This document shows positions 39,101 to 50,790 of a DNA stretch of 64,000 nucleotides, piece by piece. How positions within the stretch are numbered: position 1 is the stretch's first letter; every line of letters begins with the position of its first letter. The position numbers and the translations under genes are program-made. The notes under the pieces were generated by a model, which made no database searches, was not told the DNA's origin, and saw nothing but the letters and a program-made list of their open reading frames with translations. The DNA is from Euglena gracilis (Eukaryota; Euglenida; Euglenophyceae; Euglenales): assembly GCA_039621445.1 (NCBI GenBank), contig CP154956.1, positions 29,146,667-29,210,666 on the forward strand. Direction: 5' to 3'.

Positions 39101-40201
39101 CCTGACATTTTTACGTCCCTCTGCATGGATTTTCTGGAATTAGAACCTTGCAAAGGATCAGACGGCAAAATTTACGATTATGTTTTTGTTGTCGTCTGTA
39201 GGCTGAGTGGTTACGTAGTAGCCATTCCATGCCAAAAGGCAGGGTTGACCGCGCAAATTTTAGCGCAGATATTTATGGAGAAGAGCATATGCCTAATGGG
39301 CTTACCGAATGAGATTGTCAGTGATCAAGATCATTTGATCTCCTCTCGATTCTTCACAACCCTATGTGGTTTACTGGGAATCGAACAGCATTTTTCCATT
39401 ATATATCGCCCGAAGGGCAATGGCCGCGCCGAGGCAGCAGTGAAAGCTGTTGTAAATATGCTCCGTCTTTCACTGGCTGATTCGCGCCAGGCCTGGGTCC
39501 AGGTTTTGCCATGGTCCCTCTTTTATATAAACACCCTACCGGGTTTAGTTTTACCCCACTCCCCATACAAAATTGTTTTTGGGCGCGAACCCCCAGCAAT
39601 TGGTGATATACCATCAGAGAGACCAGCTCGAAGTAGCGTAACCTGTGAGACATGGTTCTCTGAGGTAGAGTCTCTCAGAACTACTGTTCAGAAACGCATT
39701 ACAGATATCCATTCTCAAAAGAGGAATAAATTTTTACAAGAATTCAAATCACCTGGCTATAGTGCTGGTGATCGCGTATGGGTTCGGAATAGCCGAATCC
39801 GTATGCAAGCTTCCAAGCTTGACCCCCTCTGGCTCGGACCCTGTGAAATACTCGAACGCGTTGGTAACAGTGGCCGCTATAGGGTGGCACTGCCCAACGG
39901 GATCGAGGATGTTCACATGGATGATTTCACGCCATACCTTTCCCCGCCTAATGGCAAAGCACTACCGTGCCTTTATTTCAAGCCCCGTTCCAAGTTACCC
40001 GAAACGGATGATTTTGTGGTGGACAAAATTCTCGATCACAAAATTGATCGAGGAGTCCACTACTGGAAGGTCAGGTGGAAAGGCTATGGGCCAGAGGAGG
40101 ACACCTGGGAGCCAGCCTCCAGTTTTGTCGGTTATGTCCAACAGGACTGGAAGCTGTGGAATAAAAGAAATAACATAGACATTTCTGTGAATAATTTCTG
40201 A
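36060..40201 (+). pseudogene. Pol: methyltransferase-like, RT, RNase H, integrase, chromodomain (element 2)
   Basis: One frame from about 36060 to 40201 except for TAA at 37421-37423, where element 1 has Lys (DLIT-K-QSDNR). Domains: methyltransferase-like (about 36427-36860; LEIDAFSSNAH, WMHPPLKLIPLVVDKI, GALLVPVNP); RT with [13 protein letters not shown] and YIDD (37633-37644); RNase H ([12 protein letters not shown], about 38110; [10 protein letters not shown], about 38340); integrase HHCC (YHNQGHPG...CQICQAVK, about 38910-39055); catalytic D, D, E in CMDFLELEP (about 39125), VSDQDHL (about 39320) and [11 protein letters not shown] (about 39420); GPY/F-like [11 protein letters not shown] (about 39830); chromodomain [19 protein letters not shown] (about 40060-40130). 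Integrase is complete here, unlike element 1. The fragment 36140-36270 holds HIALAAHSAN repeats. Confidence 0.92.
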
Positions 40202-40221
40202 AATCGGCCTATAGGCCTTTT

Positions 40222-40280
40222 CCTCCCCTCTCTGTGTTTGCCTCCCAACCTCAATTCATCTCTCTCTTCTGTTTCTACAG
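40222..40280 (+). promoter_or_regulatory. Splice-acceptor-like tract before the accessory ORF (element 2)
   Basis: Pyrimidine-rich CATCTCTCTCTTCTGTTTCT followed by ACAG, with AG at 40279-40280, 40 bases upstream of ATG 40321 and 20 bases after the pol stop. The matching position in element 1 has a similar tract. Confidence 0.55.
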
Positions 40281-40320
40281 CTCATCAAAGCTACCTTTTT
40301 GCTTTTTGGTCCCCGGACCG

Positions 40321-43300
40321 ATGCAAGATCCAGGGCGCGGACCCGGTCCGCCCCCTATACAGTATGCCATCCCTCCCTACCCCTCTCACGCCTATGCGGC
40401 GGCACCCCCAGCCCAAGGGGCGCCCGCATATGCGGTATATCAACCCCCTTCTGCCGCTTATGCGGCCCAGGCACAAATGCCACCCCCACCTCAAATGATT
40501 CAGGCACAAATGCCATACCCCTCTCAGGCACAAATGCCGCCCCCCTCTCAGGCACAAATGCCGCCCCCATCTCAGGCGCAACCGCCACCTGTCGCTTATG
40601 CGGCTTCTGTGCCCATGGGAGCTGCATATGCGGCACAGCCTCAACAGGCATATCAAGTTCCAATGGAACAGTCACAACCCCAGCAGGTACACCAAGTTCC
40701 AATGGAACAACAACAGTATGCGAGGCAGGGACAGGCACCTCCAATGGAGCAGGCGCATTACGCCATGCCTGGTCCCTCACCTCCCATCCTGTATACCCCA
40801 CAGTATGTGACATCTCAGCAACCCCAATCCCAACCCCAATCTCAACCCGTACAGGGTACCCCACATCAAGTACACGCCGTACAGGCGATGCCCCAACCTA
40901 CTGCTTATCCCGTCCGGGAACCCGCTGCCCAAACCGCAGCTAGCAGCAGTAGTATATCCGCTTACGCGATTCCTGTGGCACATGAGACGCCACAGGCATC
41001 ACCAACGGTGCCATACCCCGCCTTCACCGCAGAATTGGTGAATCTCGCAGAGAAGACTCTGCGAATGGCCTTGCGGGCCAGCAACCTAGAGAGAGTAGAC
41101 CCATCTCTACAGGTGCTGTGGGATACCCACTGTCGTCAAATTCTGGGCTTGGCCAATAGGCCCATTGCACAATGGTGCACATGCGGCCAGACTTTGATGA
41201 CAGGAAAAGTGTACTTCATGCCCGGGGAATATCCCCCTGAGGTCAGCATGCGTACACTGGGTATTCCAGTACCGCCTATCCCGCGGATACGCCATCATGC
41301 AGGTGCATTCACCGAATACATGCGGGAGCATAGCCCCCCAGCGGAGGAAAGCGAGATGGGAGATTATCCAGCACAAACAGTGCAACCATCGCGAATTTTT
41401 CGCGATATCCAATCCCCACCTCGTATGCCGAGACCACCACCACCCGAATATCGGGAACCACCAACGCAATATGCGGCGGAGCCAATGACGCAACCGTCAA
41501 CAGCACAACCACCATTTCCTTATCCAGCCCATCTGGAAGCTGGAAGTCAGTTACCCGTACAACGGGATATGTCGGTGGCTCAGGAACCTGGATCCTGGGC
41601 TGAGGATGTGGAGCAAGCCGAGGCCGAAGGCCGAATGGCCGTGGAGGAGGATGTGCCAACGGCACCTGAACCTCTCCCAGCACCTCGCTTCACATCACCT
41701 CAACAGGCCATCCAGTACTACCAGTCCCTGGAGCAGCTTCAGGGCCCACGGTCTGCAGAACGCAGATATGCGTCACAGCCGTACAGGCCAGCAGACCTAG
41801 GTAGTAAACGTGGCAGGCCAGAAACCCCCAGCCCCAGCCAGACAGGCTACCCCAGCACAGCAACGACGGGCGCCGGGTGGCCAACAGGCCGCACCCCCTC
41901 CCGTGCCCGTACCGTATGCCGCGCCGGCTAAGCCAACACCAATGGCGCAAACCCGGCCGGTGCCAGCAAAAGCAGCAGCGCCGGCAGCTCCAGCAGCGCC
42001 GACATCTCAGGAAACACTGGTACCTCCAGGCCAACACGCCACCACCGAGGTACTGCCTGTTCCTGAACCCACACAGCAACAGCTCGAACAGGCTGAATTG
42101 GCCCAGAGAGCCCATAGGGCAGAAATCGAGCACGAAGCTGCTGAGCGTGCACGCGTCCAGAAAATACTGGATGACACGCGTGAACGTACACGCCACCCCA
42201 CTTACATTGATCCGCCTAGAGGCGAACCCCTCCCTATCAATAATCCACCATTTTTGGCGGATATGCAGGATCAACCTGCAGCCTACCCAGCAGCCAAAAT
42301 GGCTTATGCCCCGCAGGAATTGCTTGGAACAACAAGCGATATGAATCCTGCCTTTATAGGCCCTCGTTTTGCAGCCCATCTCAATCCTCATGCTTGGAAA
42401 CAAGCTAGAGAAGAGATTGCCCGAAGCGAAGCCCGATCGGGCAAGGGTAAAGCCAAAAGTGCTCCCAAACGAGCACCGACAGCAGGCCAAAAAGGCCAAG
42501 GCAAAGGCCAGAAAGGCCAATACCGAAACGTCTATGAGGACGACATGGAAGCTCTATTCGAGCACATCAAAGAGATTCATGCACTCGCATTCGAGGCCAT
42601 GAGAAAGTTTCAAAACGAACTTTCTCTTCCAATGCTGGTTGCATCCCCCGTCGTCACTGTGACCAGACAGCTCTATTTGGAGCGTAATCGTGAGTTCCAC
42701 CACGATGGAACCCTGTATGCCTATGAGGGCAACGTAATTCTCGGTCCGATATTGGACGGTCTGCCGGGATTCTGGCACGTTTGGTTCTGGGCGGGATACC
42801 CCACCCAAAATTTCGGCAGATTCCTGAACTCCTGTGGATATCCTTATCTGGATTGCGGTCGGGAAGACCGATACAATACAGGTAAAGATTTGCTACGGCA
42901 GTTATTCGACTGCATTCGCAGTGTAGGCCCAAAAGGCCTGGAGTGGGAAATCTACCCACTGCCTGACAATATTGCCAAATTGGCAGAGAACATGTTCTGC
43001 AGCAATCTGCAAGTCTTCTACCACTGGCAATATGCCTATCATTTTGAAGTGGTCGATATTGACCTCCGCTTCCCCCAGACGTATATCGTCAGATGCACCC
43101 ACTGTCACGAAAAGTTTGCAGTGGACTTCTGGGGATTCGGAGTACGCAGTACTCAACCACAGGCCGAAGGCCAGGACGAGGAAGGCCAACAGGCCAATAT
43201 CCCGCAGACAGCGCCAAAGCGCATCATGCTCCTGCACCTTTGCAGAAATCCAAAGGATGTTCACCAAAGCTCGAATGGGCGACGCAACCACCGTCAACTC

Positions 43301-46051
43301 CTGCTGTATTTGCAGCAATTCTGGTTCAGGGCTTGGACCTGCCAGATTATGGAGATATATTATTATCTCAATCCTGATAGGGAAATTCCTCCGGACTATG
43401 TCCCCATCAGGCCCCGTTTCGAGAAGGAAAGCATAGACGATTATGTCAAACGCCGATTCGGCGATACGCTCGATAGAGCGCTGTTCCAGCCTTTTTTCCA
43501 AGGCGGCAGACGGAACGAGCTGGGCATGGCCCTACCCCTCCTGCGCTTCAACCACAGAATGGTTGAAGACGAAAGGAAACCATGGGATCTTTTCCGATTA
43601 CGGAAAAGACAGGTGCCACAGGCACCTGTCCCAAAGCCGCAACCGGCTTCGGAAGTTCCGCCATCGGAACCTTCAACACAGCCGCAACCGGCATCAGTAC
43701 CCACAACGCAGCCGCAACCGGCAACGCCTGTTCCCCAGGGTATTCCTGGTGAGACACCCCCACCCGTCTTTGGGCGCGGTCGGCGTTACCTAGGTTCCAG
43801 CCTATCGGCCACTGCGGAACCATTTATCCCTAAGGGATTTCAGGAGAGTCAATCTTCTGTCGCTACCTCTTCACCCCAACCCGCTACTGCGGCACCCCCC
43901 ACCAGCGCGATTGCGCAACCAACAACTGTGCCCACCGCTATAGCGGAACAGCCAGCAGTCCCTGCCGCTTCCCCAGAAACGGTGGAGGACAGTGAGGAGA
44001 GTGATGGTGAGGGCGGTGAAGACCGCATGGAAGGCCTGAAAGACATATGTGCTGAGGAACCTCAGCCATCATCCCTTCCATTAGTCCCAAAGGGCTCCAG
44101 GACACCCCTTCCGCCTGAAGGAGATGTCAGCTCAGAGACGGAATCTCCTACATCCGAGGCCGAACGGCCACCGGTACCTCCCGTACCACCCCTCTCCTTA
44201 CCCGCAGTGCCAATGGCACCAACCCCGACAGAACCTGTCGCATCACCAACAATACCTACAGGTGTTTTAGGTGGTGTGTTACAGGGTCTGATTGCGGCGA
44301 TGTCCGCAGTATCAGCAGTACTGACCCCTCGAGGCTCACCAGCCACATCCCCTCCCGAAACCCAAAGGGTCACTGCTGCAGACAGCAGCTCAACAGCCGT
44401 ACAGCCTACGGCTACAACTCCAATGGAGTTGGATGTCCCAGCAGCTAAACCAGCTGCACCCGCACCGCCAACGGCGGAAATGCATCCACCTCCTGCCAAA
44501 CCGGCCGCATCGACACCTCCTGCCAAACCGGCAGCCCCGAAACCGCCAACGGCGGAAAGACCACTGCCTCCGGCAGATCTTCGTGAAGAACGCCGATATG
44601 GCAGGCAGAAGAAGCCTAAGGCTAAACCTTCAGCCGAAGGCTGCAAGCCCGCTGAACAGCGGCGGGATGATGAGCCACCACCGTCTGGTGGAGATGGCTC
44701 TGGCACAGGCCATAGGCCCACGATACCCATGGCCAGCTATGTGGCTGCAACCTCTGAAGGCGCTAAGCGCAAACCCACAATCAGACCGATTCGGTCAAAT
44801 GTCCCTCACGAGGCTGATGAGCCATTTTGGACTGAGGACGTACTGTCCAGAGTAGACCCCCTCAACACTCGCCAGGCTAGGATCAATATGATCCGCAATA
44901 GCAGTGACCCCTGGCTGAACAAGTGGATCAAGCCCTTGTTCCACCGGGATCAACCCGGTATTTTCACGACCAGCCACACTTGGCGTTTTTGGAATGCGAA
45001 ATCTCCAAGGGTATTAGCCCAATACTTTGGAGGAAATTTCGTACTGGATTTCCAGGACAATGATCCACTATTGTGGTTATGTACAGCATGCCATAGGCTA
45101 CGAAACGACATGCCTGCAGTGCATATTTGCACACGCAACCCGGATAGCATAAGCTTCCACCATGATGCATATGTGCGCAATTGCGCAGCACTGGTTTGTG
45201 GCGATTGCCTACTGACATGGTCCAATATGGACAATTTCCGCTGGACGGAAAACGATTATGACAAGGACATACCTGTCCGTTGCATCAACTGCCTACAGGC
45301 AGATTTTTGGCTACCTGCCACTGGCGGTATGACTAGAGTCATACCAGAAAATGAAGACCATCTGGTCAAATTCAAGCAGGACTATAAGTCCCAAATCAAC
45401 TTCTACCAGTTCAAGAAGTTTAAAGCTGTACACAGCTACCGCACAGGCGGAATCGCCAAAGATTTTCATCTTGACAGCGCAGCTGTCCGACTCGCAGTCG
45501 AGTCAGCAGGCAAGGCCAAAGTGCCATACATTTTTCAAGACTCCGATTGGGACAGGGTAATATACCCACTTTTTACGGCACAAAGCCTGCCAAACCGACC
45601 AAGTTTTACCTTTTTGTTGCCTGAATACCCCCCTGAGGCCTACAAAATGGAATTTACCGATTGGGTAAGAGAAGTTTTAAGGCCATTCACCATCCGAGCG
45701 CGAGTCGCAGGTTGGCACACCAAGGCAGATCCTGCCGTTTATCCGGGGATACCCCCACAGGTTCAATGCAACCATCCCCGCCTAAATTTTTGGATCTGGC
45801 CGGCAATGTTGCCACTTTTCTTCTGGGATAACCTCCAGAATTTTCTTCATCGGGAAGCCAACAGGCTTGGAGTACGATTACCCGATGGGTATACACAAAA
45901 ATGGGAATATCCCGACTTTGATGTTGATGAGCCTGAAAGGCAACTTGTAAATTTCGAACCTCCGATACTGGAGATAGTGGAATCTCCTGAAGGAGATTAC
46001 GTTCGGGAGATCAGACCACCGACTCCCAGGAAATGGCCATCTGTGCCATAG
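40321..46051 (+). pseudogene. Accessory ORF of element 2, one frameshift
   Basis: Frame 1 runs from MQDPGRGPGPPP (40321) to about 41850, then the reading continues in another frame to 46051, about 1,910 codons together. N-terminus: P/Q/Y-rich repeats (QAQMPPPS), then a conserved LWDTHC...AQWCTCGQTLMTGKVYF (about 41110-41215). Middle: basic KGKAKSAPKRAP and GQKGQGKGQKGQ (about 42440-42520); an aromatic-rich conserved region with CTHC, VDFWGFG and LHLC (about 43085-43245). Long P/T/S linker. C-terminus: CTAC, HIC, CAALVCGDC and CINC (about 45085-45295), then aromatic-rich sequence to SVP-stop. The pattern matches element 1's accessory protein across most of its length. No membrane segment. Function unknown. 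Confidence 0.85.
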
Positions 46052-46875
46052 ATACCCCAGGCTTACAGGCCACAGGTCCATGGACCCTTTTCTGACCTTT
46101 CCATCAGGCCTATAGGCCCTGTATTCGGTATCTATACCAGGCACATCTGCCAATATGTATTTTTACTTTACATATTACCCCCTCTCTTTTGGGCTACTGC
46201 CCGTCTATCGAGGTATATGCCTCTGGGGATACCCCATCGACAACACCGTGTCCGAGCAGCGCTGTGAAGCCTTCTCCTAGCGGTATATGCCGCCAGTAAG
46301 AAGACACACAGCGTACAGCGCGCACACCGTAATAATAGCTCCCAACTTGTTACTTTTCGGCTATAAGGCCACATAAGACTGCCAGACAGCAAAACGTCTG
46401 CTAAGGTCTTTTGACCAGCCCCCCACTCCTCTCTCCTTTACCCCCCTGGGCAAAATATCGCTGTCGCCGGCAGTTGGTTTCGTAAATAGGTCTTTCTCCC
46501 TGGTCAGATATGACTGGCCAGGTGCCCCCTCCTTCCACACCCCACCCTTCAATCTTTTCCGATTATGGAATGAGACCTCCCCGCGTGTCATAGACACACC
46601 CCAAACTGGGTGGATGGGACTTTCTGGAATGGAAACCTTCCAGCCCCATTTCCCAATGGGCTCTTCTGCTTCCACCCCTTTGCCGCAATAAGTAGGCACC
46701 GCATAAGCGGTTAACCACTTTTGCGCGTTTTTGCGTTATTTCGCAATTTCCTTCCCACACCCCTGGTGACAGGAGAACCAAAAGCCGCAAACGGCCCTGT
46801 GACATGTCCCCGTCCCCAGGACTGTGTCCGGCGTTCCGACTGGCCTGGTCCAGTAGGGAAATCGGGCATAGCCCT
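46052..46875 (+). other. Conserved 3' UTR of element 2
   Basis: No gene. Shares CTGTCGCCGGCAGTTGGTTT (about 46461-46480), the CCCAAACTGGGTGGATGGG segment (about 46600) and the pre-PPT block with element 1. Also contains GGCC-TATA-GGCC-type hairpins (about 46105-46120). Confidence 0.6.
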
Positions 46876-46885
46876 GGGAGGGGGA
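46876..46885 (+). other. Polypurine tract of element 2
   Basis: GGGAGGGGGA immediately before the 3' LTR, identical to that of element 1. Confidence 0.92.
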
Positions 46886-47322
46886 TGTGTACCAGGCAGC
46901 CGTAAGGCCATGGTACTGTGTATGTAGGTATAAGCCTACGGCCAGATATAGCTCTGAGCCCCATACACAGTACTATGCTAGGTGGTATTCCTACAGATGG
47001 CCAACGGCCTGAATTAGGAATACCAAAGCCTAATTCTGGTTCTCCTCTCCACAGGTGATATTCTCTATTCTTTGCTTTTCATTCTGACTTTGCAAGACTT
47101 GATCACCAAGTCTCATTTTTCACATTTGAAGTCCTGAAAGGACATTTGTCACTTTTGTCTGGTCCGTAGCCCATAGGGCTCCTCCCCTGCCTTGTGCTCT
47201 GCCTCCTAATTGGGGAAAAGGGCAATACAACTTTTATATTTATTTTATATTTTTCCTGTTACTCCTACTTTTATCCTTTTCTGCGCACCAAAGGGCGAAA
47301 GCATTAAGGTAGGACGTACACT
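46886..47322 (+). repeat. 3' LTR of element 2
   Basis: 437 bp matching 29944-30380 except for two substitutions. Ends GACGTACACT. Confidence 0.95.
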
Positions 47323-47327
47323 ATTGG
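47323..47327. repeat. Target-site duplication ATTGG, right of element 2
   Basis: Partner of 29939-29943. Confidence 0.93.
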
Positions 47328-47419
47328 CCCCCACTCTTCCGACTCTGCAATTTCGCCGTGGTCCAAAAATTCGACAGTATCTCGAGAAAACGCAAATTTT
47401 TTTCTTCGCCCCACGGACG

Positions 47420-47560
47420 GACATCTCGTCCTCCGCACTTTGCCATTGTGAGGCCATGCCTTGCTCGCCGGCGCTTTGTTGTACGATTGCTCGCTGGGCT
47501 GGGTTAGGAGGCCCAGCTTAGTGGCTTTTTTCGCCGGAGTTGGCTGATTCCTAACTTGCC
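47420..47560 (+). repeat. Left terminal repeat of DIRS copy C
   Basis: GACATCTCGTCCTCCGCAC, then CATTGTGAGGCCATGCCTTG through TTCGCCGGAGTTGGCTGATT, closely matching 1990-2125. Confidence 0.85.
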
Positions 47561-47703
47561 CTTCAACACCCAGAAGAAAGGACAGAGTTCACGAACGAAT
47601 AAAACCCCAGAAAAGAAGCCAATACCAATTCAATATCCGGAGGGACACGCACCCGACGAATATCAATTGAGGATTCGGTTGTCAATTTTCAATTTTGACT
47701 TCA

Positions 47704-49046
47704 ATGAGCAATGCAGTGGAGAAAAAATTGGAATTTGATGGCCTCGGACGTCCTGGAGCAGTGGCCGACGAAGCTGGAGACTGGAAAGTTGGAGACGCGG
47801 TCGACACGTGGAAAACCGTGGCCGTTTTCCCCCAAGACCCCCACCCCAAAAATTTCCCAGCCCAAACCCCACCCCAGTGACGGCCGCGGTCCTTGGACCA
47901 CTGTGGCCAGAATACCCAGAAGACAGAAGTCAGCCCCAGCCCTTGGTGGGCAAAGGGTGGGCCATTGGGGCCAAATTACTACACGTCTGGACAATCAAAG
48001 CCCACACATCAGGGGCATCTCCCCCAGAGGCGCCCAGTCGCCTGTGCATAAATTGGCCAGAAGAGGGGGAGATGGAATCAAGGCCAAGGAGGTCAACACC
48101 GCAGGGGCGATGGGGGCAGTTTTTCAAGCAAATCCCCTCAGGAAGGGGCAGAAAAGGTCTGTAAAAAACCTCCAATTCATCTTGCACAACGGCCCCTCTC
48201 AAGGGGACAGGGGGGGGGCACAGTAGCCCCCAAAATTTCCAATGGGACTGGAGGCCAAGAAGAACTCAAGGCCCAATAGACCAACAGATGGATTATGGAA
48301 AAAAATTTATATTTGGAGACCTTGGAGACCAGCAGGGTGGACACACAGTGGCCACCAAGAAGCTTAGGAAGCTGCTGGAGAAATCCCCCGAGGTAACCTC
48401 AGAGGCCCACTGCCAAAAATGGGGAAAAAAGGGACCCACAGTGGCCCTTATGGAGGAAGGGGCAGGAACCCCTCCAACAATTATTTCTCGATTCCCAATT
48501 ATTCAACCAAGAGGGGGACCCACAGAGGCCCCCCCATGGTATGTCAACCAACAACATCAACATGTAGAAGAACAGATAGGCCAAACCGGGGCATTAAGCC
48601 CTATGGGATGTCTTCCAACAACAAGGTCCTCCAGAAAGGTGAGCAGAGAGGGAGAGAGTGCATGCACATCCCCCAAGAAAAAATTCTTTTTCCAAGGGCC
48701 CAAGGGGTGCAATGTCCAACACCCCAGCCCAGCCCCCCCAAAATCACCTTATCCAGAAAATAAATTAAATGAAAAAAAAACTGAGGAGACACCCCCCTCC
48801 ATCAAAGGTTGCAAAAAGCCAAAAATGTCCATCACTCCCGGCCAAGCCGTCCCAAAATCATCTTATCCAGGAAATATATTCCACGGAGAAAAAATGGGGA
48901 GACCCCCCCTCCATAAAAGGTTGCAAAAAGGCTTGAAATGGTGGACAAAAAACGCCCTCCCTCCCAACAACATGTCAACTTGTCAGGGATGGCACTCAAC
49001 CCCCCTGGGTCAGCCCACCAAAATTTTCAACCCACCCAAAAATTAG
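47704..49046 (+). pseudogene. DIRS copy C gag
   Basis: Starts MSNAVEKKLEFDGLGRPG, closing at 47880, with the rest in other frames (47711-48226 and 48288-49046). Homologous to copy A gag along its length, including the DGRGPWTTV block and the GTHSGP/GGPTEAP repeats. The 48288-49046 frame is the longest intact version of the gag C-terminal region (PTKIFNPPKN end). Confidence 0.6.
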
Positions 49047-49937
49047 AACAAATTTGATCCTACCCCAAGCAGAAAAAATACTGCTGAATTTCGAAAAATC
49101 TGGATCCGTAAAGAGGGTGAGGGATTCAACCACCCAGCACCTGATACCCTGGTTTCTGATTTCAAAACCAGAGGGGGAGGGCAGACAAAATGAGATTAAT
49201 AAGCGATTGCAGGGAAATAAATAAAAGGTTCCAAGTGAAACCTTTCAAGCTGGATCACATCCAGCACCTTTTTACAGTGTTAGAAAAAGGCCACTGGGCA
49301 GCAAAAATAGACCTAAAGGATGCTTACTTCCACATCCCAGTGAGCCAGGCCCTAAGGCCCTTTCTAAGACATCAGGTGGGGGGAGACCTGGGAATTCCAG
49401 GCAGGCTGTTTTGGCCTGAATGCAATGCCCGAAATTTTTATGTCAGTTATGAAGACATTCGAAAAACTGTGGAGGAAAAGGGGCATCCAGGTATTTATTT
49501 ACCTGGACGACATTTTACTGGTAGCGCCAACACAAAACATCTTACAAAATCACCCGAAAACAGTGGTGAGGGATTTAATCAAATCAGGATTCAAAATCAA
49601 TGTAAAAAAGTCCACCCGAAAGCCCACCAAAATCGTAAATCATCTTGGATTTCAGCTAAACTTCCAAGAGGGAAAATTACAGGTGCCCCCAATAAAATAA
49701 AAACAGTAAAAAAGGAGCTGGGAAAAATGTTGAAAAATATAACATGTCAAAAAGGCAGTTGGCTGCCATTTTAGGCAAACCAGATTCAATCTAATGGACT
49801 TGCCATTTCTACGGGCCTTTACGGATGACCTGGGAATTTTGTTAATGGAAAACTCCACAGCCCCCTGGGACTCAAAACACCCCATTTCCCAAAGTATAAA
49901 GGACCAATAAAGAGAAATAAAAATTCTGCTGGACACC
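49047..49937 (+). pseudogene. DIRS copy C reverse transcriptase, truncated
   Basis: RT with MRLISDCREINKRFQVKPF (about 49190-49245), KIDLKDAYFHIPVSQALRPF (about 49300-49365) and an intact catalytic FIYLDDILLVAP (about 49493-49530), then VGFQL/LGFQLNFQEGKLQ (about 49640-49680). A frame change lies near the GGGG at about 49378-49383. It ends before RNase H at the deletion junction. Motif A and the YLDD are better preserved than in copy A. Confidence 0.78.
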
Positions 49938-49985
49938 GAGGGGGAGGAAGGAAGGGACACCGAGGGGGAAGCACAAAGGAGGCCG

Positions 49986-50790
49986 GTTTGTGCCGTTTTG
50001 GTCATTGGCACGCCTGGCCTGTGTTCTTGCGCGCTTTTGCGGCCCAAAACGGGCATTGCGGGGCATTTTTTGGGGCCATTTTTGAGGCTTAAAAAAAACC
50101 CGCTTTTCGCAAAATATCCACAAAATCAGCGCGAGTGCACGGGGAGAAAAATGAAGTACTTTAAATTCTCTATCCAGCCGTGGCGCACCTGCCCCACAGC
50201 TCGTCGCGCAGCCAGAAAGCCAGTACTACGGCCATTTTTCGGCTAATGGTGGCCATTTTCTGGGCCATTTTGGTCTTTTGGGCCAGAAAAATCGATGTGT
50301 CCATATTTTCTCAAAAATGAAGTGAAGTCGACGGCCATTGATTGAAGCCATGGTAATGCCCTATCTGGCAGTATTTGGATTGTCCAGAAACTCCCCGACG
50401 AGCTTGAAATATAGCCGGCCACCGGCCCAAAACAGCAAGACAGCCTTGCTGCTCAGCCTACTGCGGCCCGTTTTGGGGCTAAAAAAAAAATCGTTTCAAA
50501 GCTCTTAAAATAATGGTGGGGAATAAAAGGAAAGTATCTGGAGACCTAAAATGAAGCCGTTAAGTTTGCCAATTCTGCACGTGTCACAGGTTTTCCGATG
50601 AATGCCGACGCCGTTACATTCGTTTTCTTTTCTAAATCCAAGAAGTACTCAGTTCTAACCCGAAGAAAATCGATTTTTTTCGAGTTAAACGATGATTTTT
50701 CTGGCTTTCCGGACCCGGAAAACCTGTTATCGAGCCAAAAATGAACGTTTTTCGACCATCCAGCGCTCTCTACCCACGGAGTTTGGGTCA
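49986..50790. other. No gene seen; GGCCATTTT-rich DNA
   Basis: Repeats of GGCCATTTT and GGGCC around 50030-50300 and A/T-rich runs. No open frame shows recognisable similarity. Confidence 0.45.

Larger units (their letters stand above)
29944..47322 (+). mobile_element. Element 2: giant chromodomain Ty3-like LTR retrotransposon
   Basis: 17,379 bp between ATTGG duplications, with two 437-bp LTRs differing at two positions. It has the same plan as element 1 on the opposite strand: PBS, gag, UAG stem-loop, protease, methyltransferase-like/RT/RNase H, integrase with chromodomain, splice-acceptor-like site, accessory ORF, conserved 3' UTR and PPT. Lesions: gag frameshifts near 32260 and about 34440-34500, a protease-pol frame change near 36000-36060, an in-frame TAA at 37421-37423 and an accessory-ORF frameshift near 41810-41870. 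It sits between DIRS copies B and C. It is a relative of element 1, not a duplicate; non-coding parts and LTR interiors differ strongly. Confidence 0.95.
47420..49985 (+). mobile_element. DIRS-like copy C, 3' deleted
   Basis: Starts with GAC (47420-47422) and a left repeat like that of copy A. Gag and RT follow, then the sequence jumps at about 49938 into a GGGAGGAAGGAAGGGACACC...GAAGCACAAAGG segment that corresponds to the ICR right half. RNase H, methyltransferase-like domain and recombinase are missing, so it is an internal-deletion derivative. Confidence 0.8.

Noticed and set aside
40321-46051. Reading the accessory ORF as a retroviral envelope gene
   Set aside because: No signal peptide, transmembrane helix or fusion-peptide-like stretch; composition is P/Q-rich with cysteine clusters. 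Position alone is not enough.
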